18,658 bases of DNA, taken from positions 1-18,658 of the forward strand of contig MNXO01000073.1 of NCBI GenBank assembly GCA_001872995.1, in the 5' to 3' direction. The position numbers and the translations under genes are program-made. Positions within the stretch are counted from its first letter, which is position 1; each line of letters opens with the position of its first letter. This document shows positions 1-8,109 of the stretch, piece after piece. The notes beneath the pieces were generated by a model. The model had not been told where the DNA came from. It was given only the letters and a program-made list of their open reading frames with translations, and did no database searches. This DNA comes from Bacteroidetes bacterium CG2_30_32_10 (lineage in GTDB: Bacteria > Bacteroidota > Bacteroidia > Bacteroidales > CG2-30-32-10).

Positions 1-61
1 AAAAAAAAGCCAAAATATTATGTTTAATAAACATATACTTTATTTAAAAAATCAAAATAGG

Positions 62-77
62 GCAAAAAGGGCTTTGC
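62..77 (-). terminator. Weak candidate terminator after gcvH
   Basis: A 5-bp stem (GCAAA at 62-66 with TTTGC at 73-77) with a 6-base loop lies 20 bases past the gcvH stop codon. Read on the minus strand it is followed by a T-rich stretch. A second small AT-rich hairpin (ATGTTT at 20-25 with AAACAT at 29-34) lies further on. Both are weak and the call is tentative. Confidence 0.25.
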
Positions 78-96
78 AAATGATATTATTTATATT

Positions 97-477
97 TTAA
101 GCTCCAATAAGGGCTTTGTATTGAGCAGGTGTATGCAATTCGTTATATTCAGCAGTTTTAGTTAAACGAATTTTAATAACCCAACCATCACCATAAGGAT
201 CTTTATTAATTAATTCTGGAGTAGCTTCAAGTTTGCTGTTGAGTTCAAGAATTTCACCTGACATAGGCATAAACATATCAGAAACTGTTTTTACAGCCTC
301 AATAGTGCCAAATGATTCTTCTTTTTCAATAGTTTCGCCAACTGTTTCAACTTCAACATATACGATATCTCCCAATTCGCTTTGAGCATATTCTGTAATG
401 CCGACATAAGCTTCATTGCCTTCAACTCTAATCCATTCGTGGTCTTTAGTGTACTTTAAATTTTCAGGAACTTTCAT
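97..477 (-). CDS. gcvH: Glycine cleavage system H protein
   Basis: This is the lipoyl carrier of the glycine cleavage complex. It shuttles the aminomethyl group from P protein to T protein and is then reoxidised by L protein in the cytoplasm. The 126-residue length is normal for the family. The N-terminus has the usual 'KYTKDHEWI' segment (residues 8-16), and the lipoyl-lysine is K63 in 'EAVKTVSD'. Start: ATG at 477, with a well-placed promoter 27 bases upstream (504-535). The genes for the P, T and L proteins are not in this window. Because it has its own promoter it is probably transcribed alone, although the Nramp gene lies 79 bases upstream on the same strand. Family assignment is secure. 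Confidence 0.97.
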   Translation of the reverse strand: MKVPENLKYTKDHEWIRVEGNEAYVGITEYAQSELGDIVYVEVETVGETIEKEESFGTIEAVKTVSDMFMPMSGEILELNSKLEATPELINKDPYGDGWVIKIRLTKTAEYNELHTPAQYKALIGA

Positions 478-503
478 TTTTATTTTGATTTTAAATTAAG
501 TTA

Positions 504-535
504 CAAACCTACACGATTTTTCAATAATTTGCAAA
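504..535 (-). promoter_or_regulatory. Bacteroidetes-type promoter of gcvH
   Basis: On the minus strand a TTTG (-33 box, positions 532-535) is followed after 20 bases by TAGGTTTG (-7 box, 504-511), an exact match to TAnnTTTG. The box lies 27 bases before the gcvH start codon. The same 20-base spacing occurs in front of the AsmA-like gene. Confidence 0.7.
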
Positions 536-556
536 AATTTTCTAAATTATTTCTAT

Positions 557-1822
557 TTAAAATAAACTTATAAATAACAGAATGTTAAGAAAAGTAACCA
601 GAGCAGCAATACTATAAAGTATAAAAATGGTAAATGAGTTGTTTGCATATTTTCCCATTACTTTTTTGGAAGAGGTTAAATATATTTGAAGAAATATAGT
701 AAAAGGCAACTGAATACTTAAAACCATTTGAGAAATGATAAGCCCTTTAAAAGGATTATTTATAAAAAATATAATTAATACAGCGACAAAAAGTGTTATT
801 CCTGCGCCAATTCTTGTATGATTGTCTTTTATATCATAAGGTTCTTTATATATACCAGCAAATATGCTGCCACCCGCCATACCTGCAGTTAAACTTGACG
901 ATATACCAGCGAATAATAAAGCAATTGCGAAAACAATGCCAGCAGCATTTCCTAATAAAGGCGTAAGCATATTTTTTGCTTGATTCAAATCAGTTACATG
1001 TAAATTGTTTTGATAGAATGTTGTTGCTGCAATCAAAATTATGGCACTATTTATTGCCCATCCTATCACCATTGAGAACATGGTATCGAATAATTCGAAG
1101 TTTAATTGTTTTTTTATTACACTATCGTTTTCAAGATTCCATTGACGGCTTTGAATAATTTCGGAATGTAAAAATAAATTGTGAGGCATTACAACAGCCC
1201 CAAGCACACTCATAATAATGAGCATTGAATTACTTGGAATAGTTGGTTTTATCCAAGATATTCCTGCTTCAGCCCAATTAATATCAACTATTGTGAGTTC
1301 GTATATGAAAGAAATACCTATAATTGAAACAAATCCAATAATCCATTTTTCTAATCTTCTATATGAACCTGAATATAACATAAATGCAACGAGTAAAGCC
1401 GTTAGAACAGCTCCAATTTTTAAAGGCATACCAAATAACATCTGTAACGCAATTGCTCCACCAAGAATCTCTGCTAATGCTGTTGAAATGGAAGCAAATA
1501 TAGCTGATGAAAGCAATGTTTTTGATACCCATGGTTTGGTATATATAGTTGCAGCTTCAGAAAGGCATAAACCGGAGGCAATACCAAGATGTGCAACATT
1601 ATGCTGTAATATTATAAGCATAATGGTGGACAAAGTAACCATCCAAAGCAATTTATATCCAAAATCGGAACCAGCTGCAATATTAGAAGCCCAATTACCA
1701 GGGTCTATAAAGCCAACAGTTACTAAAAGACCTGGACCAATATACTTTAAAATATCAAGAGCTCCAAATTTGGGCTTATGTTTGTCTTTTAGTTTGCTTA
1801 TGAATCTTCTTATAATTGTCAT
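557..1822 (-). CDS. Nramp-family divalent metal (Mn2+/Fe2+) transporter
   Basis: Inner-membrane, proton-coupled importer of divalent metal ions. The protein has 421 residues and is hydrophobic throughout, with about 11 predicted membrane segments. The first membrane segment holds the metal-binding motif D40-P-G-N43. The sixth holds A209-V-V-M212-P-H-N, the alanine/methionine pair that binds Mn2+/Fe2+ in characterised Nramps, followed by 'LFLHS'. Both halves of the metal site are therefore intact, which separates this protein from the Nramp-related magnesium or aluminium transporters that lose the methionine. The gene starts 25 bases after the glycosyltransferase stop codon and is probably transcribed with it. 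I see no riboswitch or MntR/Fur-type operator in the short gap. Mn2+ versus Fe2+ preference cannot be read from sequence, so no gene symbol is given, though mntH is plausible. Confidence 0.93.
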   Translation of the reverse strand: MTIIRRFISKLKDKHKPKFGALDILKYIGPGLLVTVGFIDPGNWASNIAAGSDFGYKLLWMVTLSTIMLIILQHNVAHLGIASGLCLSEAATIYTKPWVSKTLLSSAIFASISTALAEILGGAIALQMLFGMPLKIGAVLTALLVAFMLYSGSYRRLEKWIIGFVSIIGISFIYELTIVDINWAEAGISWIKPTIPSNSMLIIMSVLGAVVMPHNLFLHSEIIQSRQWNLENDSVIKKQLNFELFDTMFSMVIGWAINSAIILIAATTFYQNNLHVTDLNQAKNMLTPLLGNAAGIVFAIALLFAGISSSLTAGMAGGSIFAGIYKEPYDIKDNHTRIGAGITLFVAVLIIFFINNPFKGLIISQMVLSIQLPFTIFLQIYLTSSKKVMGKYANNSFTIFILYSIAALVTFLNILLFISLF

Positions 1823-1847
1823 AATTGAATTCTATTGATTATTATGC

Positions 1848-2831
1848 TCAATCATTATTAATAATATTGATTATTTCAATTACATTTAATTGATTCATAC
1901 AATTAAAGTGTTTTTTGGGGCATTGTTGATATCCAAGTTTAGAACAGGGGCGACACTTTAAATTATTATTTTCAAAAATAACTGAATTGGAAGTATTTTT
2001 CGGCATATAAGGATACATACCAAATGCAGGAATAGTATTTCCCCATAATGAAATTGTTTTTTTATTAAATGCAGCGGCAATATGCATCAATCCTGTGTCG
2101 GCAGTAACAACTTTGTCTGCATTTTTTATTAAAAATGCAGATTGATTAAGAGAGTATTTGCCACAAGCATTATAAATATTTTGTCCAATTTCTTTATGAA
2201 TGAAGTTTCCCTTTTCTTCATCTTGCTTATCACCAAGCAAAATAATAGGTTTAGTTATTTGCTTACAAATTTCTATTAATAAGTTTATAGGAATTTGTTT
2301 AGTGAAATGCTTTGCTCCTATAACAAAAGCAATATATTGGCATTGATGCGATTCGGGAAGTGTTTTAATGTCTATTTCATCCGTTTTAGAAATAAAATAA
2401 TCAAGACCAGCATTGTCGTTTGCAATATTCAACTTTTTTGCAGCATCAAAGTACCTGTCAACAATATGAACTTTAGGCAATAAATTAATTTTAAAATTAA
2501 CGATCAGCCATTTAAGAAAATTTAGTTTTCGAACACAAGTATATGGTTTAAATAATCGAAATTTAATTAGGTGAGAGCGAATATTGTTGTGTAAATCGAT
2601 AATATAATCGTAATTCTCTGCTTTTAATTGATTAACCAATTGTTTTAAATTGTTATCATAAGCAAATAGCTTATCAATATAAGGATTGTTAATAAGAATT
2701 GAAGAAAACTCCTTTTTAGTAAGGAAATGCAATTCGCAATTAAATTGAGTTTTAATACATCGTATCATTGGAGTGGTTAAAACAATATCTCCAATAGAAC
2801 TAAAGCGAATGATAAGGAATTTTTTCACCAA
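1848..2831 (-). CDS. Glycosyltransferase family 9 (heptosyltransferase-like)
   Basis: Predicted cytoplasmic, membrane-associated enzyme that adds a heptose or other sugar to the lipopolysaccharide core. The 327-residue length is typical. The N-terminal Rossmann-like half opens with 'FLIIRFSSIGDIVLTTP' (residues 5-21), the classic GT9 start. The C-terminal half has the donor-binding segment 'TADTGLMHIAAA' (243-254) followed by 'ISLWG'. A C-terminal set of cysteines (C293, C296, C304, C311) follows; from memory this pattern recurs in Bacteroidetes homologues, and its role is unknown to me. A promoter-like box lies 16 bases upstream of the start. Nramp follows after 25 bases. The exact sugar donor and acceptor cannot be inferred. 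Confidence 0.9.
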   Translation of the reverse strand: MVKKFLIIRFSSIGDIVLTTPMIRCIKTQFNCELHFLTKKEFSSILINNPYIDKLFAYDNNLKQLVNQLKAENYDYIIDLHNNIRSHLIKFRLFKPYTCVRKLNFLKWLIVNFKINLLPKVHIVDRYFDAAKKLNIANDNAGLDYFISKTDEIDIKTLPESHQCQYIAFVIGAKHFTKQIPINLLIEICKQITKPIILLGDKQDEEKGNFIHKEIGQNIYNACGKYSLNQSAFLIKNADKVVTADTGLMHIAAAFNKKTISLWGNTIPAFGMYPYMPKNTSNSVIFENNNLKCRPCSKLGYQQCPKKHFNCMNQLNVIEIINIINND

Positions 2832-2846
2832 TATTAATTTTCATTG

Positions 2847-2878
2847 CAAAAATACATTAAAATATTACATACCATCAA
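2847..2878 (-). promoter_or_regulatory. Candidate promoter of the glycosyltransferase gene
   Basis: The minus strand has TATTTTTG (2847-2854), an exact TAnnTTTG match, 16 bases before the start codon. A TTG (2876-2878) lies 21 bases upstream of it. The region is AT-rich, so a chance match is possible. Confidence 0.45.
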
Positions 2879-2921
2879 TTAAACCAATTGAGTATTATTA
2901 AAGTCTTTGACAGTAATCATT

Positions 2922-4109
2922 TTAAGTGAGGATAAACAAAGGTTTGCCATCAAATGCCGAATAAAATGGATGTAATCGTTTTGTGTCATAAAAAGTTTCA
3001 ATATCTACAACCTTTTTAGTGCTTGTAATAATGTCTATCGGCATATTGTCGTATCTTCCATTTTTCAAAATCACAAGCCTGCCATGAATTCCTTTAAGAA
3101 TAAGGTCGAGTGCAAGATTTCCATAAACCATTGGAACAATTGAATCGATGGCATCGGGGTCTCCTCCTCTAACTAGATATCCTAAGTTTTGATTGATGGT
3201 TTCTATTTTCTGACCTTTGTTGTATTTGGAAGATAACTCTTTAAGTTTAGCAGAAACAGCATCTCCAATACCGCCAAGTTTTGCATGCCCATAAGCATCT
3301 TTCTCCATGTTTGAAAATAACATATCAGAACCTTCAAATGTTGCACCTTCGGAAACAATAACAATAGAATACTTGCTAGGGTTCTTTTGTCTGTCTTCAA
3401 CCATTAGTTCCGTAAGGTTATCCATATTAAATTTAAATTCGGGAATTACACAACGATGAGCTGCACCTGCTAAGGTGGGTAAAACAGCAGTAAAACCAGC
3501 ATATCTACCAAATACCTCCATTACTAAAAAACGTTCGTGAGAGCCAGCAGATGTTCGAAGTGTATTGGTCATACTAATAGTGCGGGTTACACAAGTACTA
3601 AAGCCGATGCAATAATCAGTACCAGGAACATCATTGTCCATAGTTTTGGGAATTGCTACTACCTTGAACCCTTCCTTAAATAGACGAACCCCATAACTAA
3701 GTGTATCATCACCTCCAATAGGAATTAGATAATCAATACCAAGATAGTCCAAATTTTTTAATATTTCTGGGGTTAAATCATTACTATCATCTTTATAAAT
3801 ATCTTTTAAATGTGTTGGAACATTGTTTTTAGTAACATGACTTGGGCGTGTTCTGGAGGAATGAAGAAAAGTTCCGCCAGTTCTACCCGCTTTATTTACC
3901 AATTCATCTGTTAACACTTGATAATTATTGCTATTATCTGCATTTTTATCTCTGATAAGCTCAGTTAAACCTGCCCAACCTCTGCGAATGCCAATTACTT
4001 CATAACCTTCGATGTGTGCTCTAACTGTAACGGCACGAATAGCTGGATTTAAACCAGGAACATCTCCACCTCCAGTGAGAATGCCAATTACTCCTCTTTT
4101 TGTTTTCAT
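2922..4109 (-). CDS. 6-phosphofructokinase, pyrophosphate-type active site
   Basis: Phosphorylates fructose 6-phosphate to fructose 1,6-bisphosphate in glycolysis. It is a 395-residue member of the PfkA superfamily with the phosphate-binding loop 'GGGDVPGLN' (residues 13-21), the catalytic segment 'TMDND' (156-160) and 'MEVFGR' in the substrate-binding region. Two positions that distinguish phosphoryl donors read as pyrophosphate-type: 'GGDDT' (132-136), where ATP enzymes have GGDG/GGDGS, and 'PKTMDND' (154-160), where ATP enzymes have PGTIDND. Established work on the family associates Asp plus Lys at these sites with PPi use, which would make the reaction reversible. The length fits the bacterial PPi-type (group III-like) clade. 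No promoter box is visible in the 55-base gap to the upstream Fe-S gene, so read-through from there is likely. PFK identity is certain; donor specificity is inferred. Confidence 0.95.
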   Translation of the reverse strand: MKTKRGVIGILTGGGDVPGLNPAIRAVTVRAHIEGYEVIGIRRGWAGLTELIRDKNADNSNNYQVLTDELVNKAGRTGGTFLHSSRTRPSHVTKNNVPTHLKDIYKDDSNDLTPEILKNLDYLGIDYLIPIGGDDTLSYGVRLFKEGFKVVAIPKTMDNDVPGTDYCIGFSTCVTRTISMTNTLRTSAGSHERFLVMEVFGRYAGFTAVLPTLAGAAHRCVIPEFKFNMDNLTELMVEDRQKNPSKYSIVIVSEGATFEGSDMLFSNMEKDAYGHAKLGGIGDAVSAKLKELSSKYNKGQKIETINQNLGYLVRGGDPDAIDSIVPMVYGNLALDLILKGIHGRLVILKNGRYDNMPIDIITSTKKVVDIETFYDTKRLHPFYSAFDGKPLFILT

Positions 4110-4164
4110 AATATTGCTATTTGGTTAATTGTTTGATTTGTTTAGTTTTTTTTTTGATGAATGA

Positions 4165-4587
4165 TTAAGATTTATTATAATGAGATCCATCGCAAAAAGG
4201 CTTCTCTTTAGATAAACCGCAAGTACATAAAGCACAATTGCCCTTTTTATGATGTATATTTCCATTGGCATCTATCACTTTGCTGTCTGCATTGATTATG
4301 ATGGGACCATCTTTCAAAATACTTACGGTAACTTCAGAATTACTGGGTACTTCTTTTTCAAATGTCAAACCTTCTTTAAGGGAAAAACTTAATGCTCCAG
4401 ATGGGCATTTATTAACTACTTCTATGATTTCATCTTTTGAAGCACCATCTATGTTTATCCAAGGTCTTTTGTTTGCATCAAAAACACTGGGCAATCCCTT
4501 TGTGCAAATGGCTGAATGTATGCATAATAAGGGTTTCCAATAAACAGTAATATCTTTATTACTATATGATTTTGTTTTTTCTTCCAT
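4165..4587 (-). CDS. Small double Fe-S protein: Fer4_19 (YjdI-like) plus CDGSH domain
   Basis: A 140-residue cytoplasmic protein with two iron-sulfur modules. The N-terminal part (about residues 13-68) matches the YjdI/Fer4_19 family, with cysteines C22, C28 and C61 ('NKCPSGALSF'). The C-terminal part (about 115-140) is a CDGSH-type zinc-finger-like domain with the complete 2Fe-2S ligand set C121, C123, C132 and H136 in 'CTCGLSKEKPFCDGSH'. Start: the frame is open further upstream to an ATG at 4626, but that would overlap the preceding lipoprotein gene by 32 bases and add an unrelated hydrophobic stretch. The ATG at 4587 starts the recognisable domain and leaves a 7-base gap, so I chose it. 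The tight spacing suggests co-translation with the Rieske-like lipoprotein. The likely role is electron transfer or redox sensing; no specific partner is known to me. Confidence 0.88.
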   Translation of the reverse strand: MEEKTKSYSNKDITVYWKPLLCIHSAICTKGLPSVFDANKRPWINIDGASKDEIIEVVNKCPSGALSFSLKEGLTFEKEVPSNSEVTVSILKDGPIIINADSKVIDANGNIHHKKGNCALCTCGLSKEKPFCDGSHYNKS

Positions 4588-4594
4588 CTTTAAA

Positions 4595-5038
4595 TTAATT
4601 AAAAACGTGTAAGGTACTACCATCAAATGAAGTCCGATATTGTTTCAACGGAATACTGGCTGGAGATTTTATCACCGAACCATCTGTCAATAGGAACATA
4701 GAACCGCAACATGAATCTAAAAGCATTAAATTAGAATTATCAACCGATACTAAAGCACAAGTGTTGTTTGGTTGATAGGTGCAATTTCTCTCATAAGCAA
4801 TAAATTCATCAACTGCTTTGCGATATATTATTATACCACGAACGCCACCTGTAACATACACCCATCCACCAACGGAATGTAGTTCGAGAAATTGTGTTGA
4901 ATTTGTGTTTATATAAAAATCGACATAAGCATAAGGAATACTGTCTTGTTTTTTATCTTTCTTACAAGAATTGCTTACAATAAAAAAAGTTGTAAACAAA
5001 AATAGAAACAATACTATTAGAATTTTCTTTAAACGCAT
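4595..5038 (-). CDS. Rieske-like lipoprotein with altered cluster ligands
   Basis: A 147-residue predicted lipoprotein. A hydrophobic signal (about residues 5-22) ends at 'SNSCKK', with C25 as the probable lipidated cysteine; the lipobox is imperfect. The C-terminal half follows the Rieske fold pattern: 'CTY' (86-88), 'DSCCGSMF' (108-115), then 'DGSVIKSPASIPLKQY' and a closing 'FDGSTLHVFN'. A true Rieske domain has C-x-H and C-x-x-H. Here the first histidine is Y88, the second cysteine position is D108 and the second histidine is C111, so a normal 2Fe-2S cluster is unlikely. Cysteines C86, C94, C110 and C111 could form disulfides or hold another metal. The gene is followed 7 bases later by the Fe-S protein and preceded 40 bases earlier by the M16 pair. 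Function unknown. Confidence 0.72.
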   Translation of the reverse strand: MRLKKILIVLFLFLFTTFFIVSNSCKKDKKQDSIPYAYVDFYINTNSTQFLELHSVGGWVYVTGGVRGIIIYRKAVDEFIAYERNCTYQPNNTCALVSVDNSNLMLLDSCCGSMFLLTDGSVIKSPASIPLKQYRTSFDGSTLHVFN

Positions 5039-5078
5039 AAGTTTGATTTTGCAAGCACTAAGTTATAAAATAAAAATG

Positions 5079-6404
5079 TTATTTATCAATTTTACCAACA
5101 ATTAATTCGAACATAGATTCTTCGCTAAAATATTTTTCGGCGAGTTCTTTTAATGTTGTAGGAGTTATATTGTTAATGGTTTCCACAAATGCAGTATAGT
5201 ATGTTTCATCCAATCCATACTCAAGCAAACCTCTATATCGATCGGAGAGGGCAAAGGGGCCATCCGCATTTCTCAATAATGTTCCTAATAAGTAATTTTT
5301 AACCAGATTAAGTTCGCTTTCACTAATCAATAGAGTTCTTAATAGCTTCAATTCCTTATATATTTCATCAACAGCTTTGCTACACACATCTGTTCCAACT
5401 TCAGAGGCAATAAAAAATAAACCTGAATTAATAAATGAGATTAAACCAGAACCTATCCCATAAGTATAACCTTTGTCTTCTCTTATATTAGTCATCAATC
5501 GAGAGCCAAAATAACCACCAAGCACTGTATTTAGCACTTGCAAACCCATATAATCTGGATGAGTTTTATTTACAATGCTTTTGCCAATACGTATGGCTGA
5601 TTGTAAGGCATCTTCTTTATAAATAAAGTGCTTCTTTTGGGGAAGAGTTTCAATGGTAAAATTTTTATTTTCAATTTTCTCATTCGACAACCAATCGTTC
5701 TTTCCAAAATAAGTTTCGAGTAAATTATGGTGTTCGTGGTTAATTTTACCAGCTATAATTATTTTGCATTTATTTGCTTTGTAATAGCTCTTGTAAAAGT
5801 CGATTAAGGATTGTCTTTGCAAGTTATTATAATCATCTATGTCCGCACATACCCCATAAGGGTTATTATTCCCAAATATCAAGCATGGAAACTTAGTTCT
5901 GGCAACATAATTTACTTTTTGACTGTTTACGATATACTGTTGTTTCTGATTTTGCAGATAAATAGAAAATTCATTTACGGGGAATGTTGCATTTTTAATA
6001 ATATCTTCAAAGGTTGGTAACACATTAGACAGATGTTTGTTCAAACAATAAAGTGTAATGTATGCTTTGTCCTTTTCTACATCAGTTTGAATAAATGCTC
6101 CATAAAAATCAATAGTATCAGCAATTTCGTTGGCTGATTTTTTTTTGGTGCCTTCTATCAGCATTTTATTAGTAAACTGTGCTACCAATTTATTTTGTTG
6201 ATAAAAGGTGCCGGCACAAAATATAAATTCTATTTTGATAATGTCTTGTGTGCCAGCATTAATAGCATATACAGGTATTCCATTGCTAAGTATATACTTT
6301 GCTGGTTGAATAACATCAAGTTTTTTAATTGTTTGTATTTCGGGAGCCGCACTTCTATTAAGAGTATTCATATATTTAAGATTAAAAGACTTTATTTTTG
6401 GCAT
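5079..6404 (-). CDS. M16 peptidase-like subunit, inactive-type (carries the R/Y motif)
   Basis: A 441-residue member of the M16 (insulinase/mitochondrial processing peptidase) family. The zinc motif HxxEH is absent: the aligned positions near residues 76-80 read Q-F-T-N-K. It does keep the substrate-binding segment 'REDKGYTYGIGSG' (308-320), the so-called R/Y motif. This is the mirror image of its partner gene, whose stop codon directly abuts this start codon (TAA then ATG). Known split M16 enzymes work as heterodimers in which one subunit supplies zinc and the other the R/Y pair, as in MPP beta/alpha and in bacterial pairs. No signal peptide is visible. Start: ATG at 6404 abuts the partner stop; an internal ATG at 6371 begins the more typical 'MNTLNRSAAPEI' and is an equally good candidate. 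Confidence 0.9.
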   Translation of the reverse strand: MPKIKSFNLKYMNTLNRSAAPEIQTIKKLDVIQPAKYILSNGIPVYAINAGTQDIIKIEFIFCAGTFYQQNKLVAQFTNKMLIEGTKKKSANEIADTIDFYGAFIQTDVEKDKAYITLYCLNKHLSNVLPTFEDIIKNATFPVNEFSIYLQNQKQQYIVNSQKVNYVARTKFPCLIFGNNNPYGVCADIDDYNNLQRQSLIDFYKSYYKANKCKIIIAGKINHEHHNLLETYFGKNDWLSNEKIENKNFTIETLPQKKHFIYKEDALQSAIRIGKSIVNKTHPDYMGLQVLNTVLGGYFGSRLMTNIREDKGYTYGIGSGLISFINSGLFFIASEVGTDVCSKAVDEIYKELKLLRTLLISESELNLVKNYLLGTLLRNADGPFALSDRYRGLLEYGLDETYYTAFVETINNITPTTLKELAEKYFSEESMFELIVGKIDK

Positions 6405-7643
6405 TTATTTTTTAGCCAAATAATACAAGGTAGAACAATTGTTTTTATTAAAAATAGTATTGGATAGTTTATTAACATTTTCGGGAGTAACCAAATTATA
6501 AAGTTCTATTTGTCTGTTAATATCAGATACATTTCCTAAAACTTCATAATAAGCAAGATTCATCGCTTTATCCAACACATTCATTTCTGAAAAAAGCATT
6601 GTAGCTTCAATTTTATTTTTTGTTTTGTTTAATTCAAAATCATTTACTCTTTCATTGATAAGTTTATCCAACTCTTGGTCTATTGCTTTTTCGGCAATTT
6701 CCATTTTCACACCCTGCACTAATTTGCCAGTGATTATAAATAGACCTTTGTCTATATCGCCAGAAATATAAGCATTGATATCGCTGAATAATTTTTGTTT
6801 TTTCACCAATTCTTTATGCAATCTCGATGATTTGCCATTTGATAATAAATCAGAAATAATATCAGTGGTGTGATACTCTTCATCATTGCGTGCACACATG
6901 TGGTATGCCTTATAAATAGCGGGATAAGGAACATTTCTTTCCACAGTAAGTTCTCTATGTTTCTTTTGAGTGGGTTCTATGGGTAAATTTCTTTTATAAT
7001 CTTCGCCTCTGTTAATTGGTTCAAACCATTTTTTAGCTAACGTTTCTATTTCTGAGGTTTCTACATTGCCAGCTACCGTTAAAATGGCATTATTAGGGAC
7101 ATAAAATTTCTTAAAAAAAGCCTTCACTTCCTCCATCGTGGCATTTTGGATGTGTTCAATATTTTTTCCAATGGTTGTCCATTGATAAGGGTGTACTTTG
7201 TATGCCAATGGTTTTAATAGCAGCCATAAATCGCCATAGGGTTGGTTGAGGTAAACTTGCCTAAACTCTTCGCAAACAACATTTCGTTGAACTTTGAGGC
7301 TTTTCTCAGAAAATGTTAGTTGAAACATGCGGTCAGATTCGAGCCAAAAAGCTGTTTCTAAGTTTTGCTTGGGCAACGAAAGATAGAAGTTGGTAATATC
7401 GCTACTGGTAAAAGCATTGTTTTCGCCGCCTACTCTTTGTAATGGTTCGTCATATTTTGGAATGTTTTTAGAACCTCCAAACATAAGATGTTCAAATAAA
7501 TGAGCAAAACCAGTATGTTCTGGATGTTCGTCTCTCGAACCAACATTGTATAAAACATTAACAGCCACAATAGGCGTAGAGGTGTCTTTATGAACAATTA
7601 CTTTCAGTCCATTGGTTAATTCAAATGTATCAAAATTGAGCAT
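6405..7643 (-). CDS. M16 zinc metallopeptidase, catalytic subunit
   Basis: A 412-residue M16 family peptidase with the inverted zinc motif H48-L-F-E51-H52 and the distal glutamate pair E125/E126 ('CEEFRQVY'), 73-74 residues later, as expected. 'GGENNAFTSSD' (72-82) is the usual conserved segment after the zinc helix. The C-terminal half lacks a clear R/Y substrate motif, which is supplied by the neighbouring gene, so the two products probably form one heterodimeric enzyme. No signal peptide is apparent at 'MLNFDTFELTNGLKVIVHKD', suggesting a cytoplasmic location or secretion by another route. It is the first gene of an abutting pair and lies 42 bases downstream of the GtrA-like gene. The substrate is unknown; peptides and small unfolded proteins are typical. 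Confidence 0.93.
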   Translation of the reverse strand: MLNFDTFELTNGLKVIVHKDTSTPIVAVNVLYNVGSRDEHPEHTGFAHLFEHLMFGGSKNIPKYDEPLQRVGGENNAFTSSDITNFYLSLPKQNLETAFWLESDRMFQLTFSEKSLKVQRNVVCEEFRQVYLNQPYGDLWLLLKPLAYKVHPYQWTTIGKNIEHIQNATMEEVKAFFKKFYVPNNAILTVAGNVETSEIETLAKKWFEPINRGEDYKRNLPIEPTQKKHRELTVERNVPYPAIYKAYHMCARNDEEYHTTDIISDLLSNGKSSRLHKELVKKQKLFSDINAYISGDIDKGLFIITGKLVQGVKMEIAEKAIDQELDKLINERVNDFELNKTKNKIEATMLFSEMNVLDKAMNLAYYEVLGNVSDINRQIELYNLVTPENVNKLSNTIFNKNNCSTLYYLAKK

Positions 7644-7685
7644 AAATAGTATGATTTATAGTAAATATTCAACCTAAGCAATTAA

Positions 7686-8084
7686 TTAGGTGAAAGTAAA
7701 AATTGTATTAATAAAAAAGTTCCAAACTGTAACAATAGCAATTGCAAAAAGTTTGGATAAATAAAAGTTTTTTTTGTACCTACTTACCAATGTCCATAAT
7801 ATCAAAGTGTTTATTCCTAAACCAATTAAAGAAATGCAAATAAATTTGGAGTATTCAACAGCTACTTCAGGATTGTGGCTATGAAATGTCCATATTCGAT
7901 TTAAAAAATAATTTGAGCTTGCAGCTATTGTAAAACCGATGGCATTGGCAACATATTTGGGAATTTTAAAAATCTCTTTGCATAAGAACGTGAAGCCAAA
8001 ATCAACTAAAACGCCAGAAAAACCAACAATTCCAAATTTAACAAATTTATAAATCAAAGTTTTATTAAAGAAACTCAACAGCAT
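7686..8084 (-). CDS. GtrA-like membrane protein
   Basis: A 132-residue protein with four membrane segments that fills the length of a GtrA-family domain. Two conserved family features are visible: 'NYFLNRIWTF' near the middle (about residues 58-67) and the related 'WNFFINTIFTF' at the C-terminus. GtrA proteins are linked to moving lipid-carried sugars across the inner membrane, or assist glycosyltransferases. Here no dolichol-phosphate mannosyltransferase-type gene sits beside it, although one often does elsewhere. It lies 25 bases after the PAP2-like membrane gene and 42 bases before the M16 pair, probably within one operon. Family assignment is good; the substrate is unknown. Confidence 0.88.
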   Translation of the reverse strand: MLLSFFNKTLIYKFVKFGIVGFSGVLVDFGFTFLCKEIFKIPKYVANAIGFTIAASSNYFLNRIWTFHSHNPEVAVEYSKFICISLIGLGINTLILWTLVSRYKKNFYLSKLFAIAIVTVWNFFINTIFTFT

Positions 8085-8109
8085 AAGAAAAGACTATATA
8101 AAATGAAGG

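Noticed and set aside
1218..1838. Plus-strand open frame of 206 codons
   Set aside because: It is fully antisense to the well-supported Nramp gene, has no recognisable domain, and its length is explained by the low stop frequency opposite a hydrophobic gene.
4588..4626. Upstream start of the Fer4_19/CDGSH gene
   Set aside because: It would overlap the preceding lipoprotein gene and add 13 residues unrelated to the family; the ATG at 4587 fits domain and spacing.
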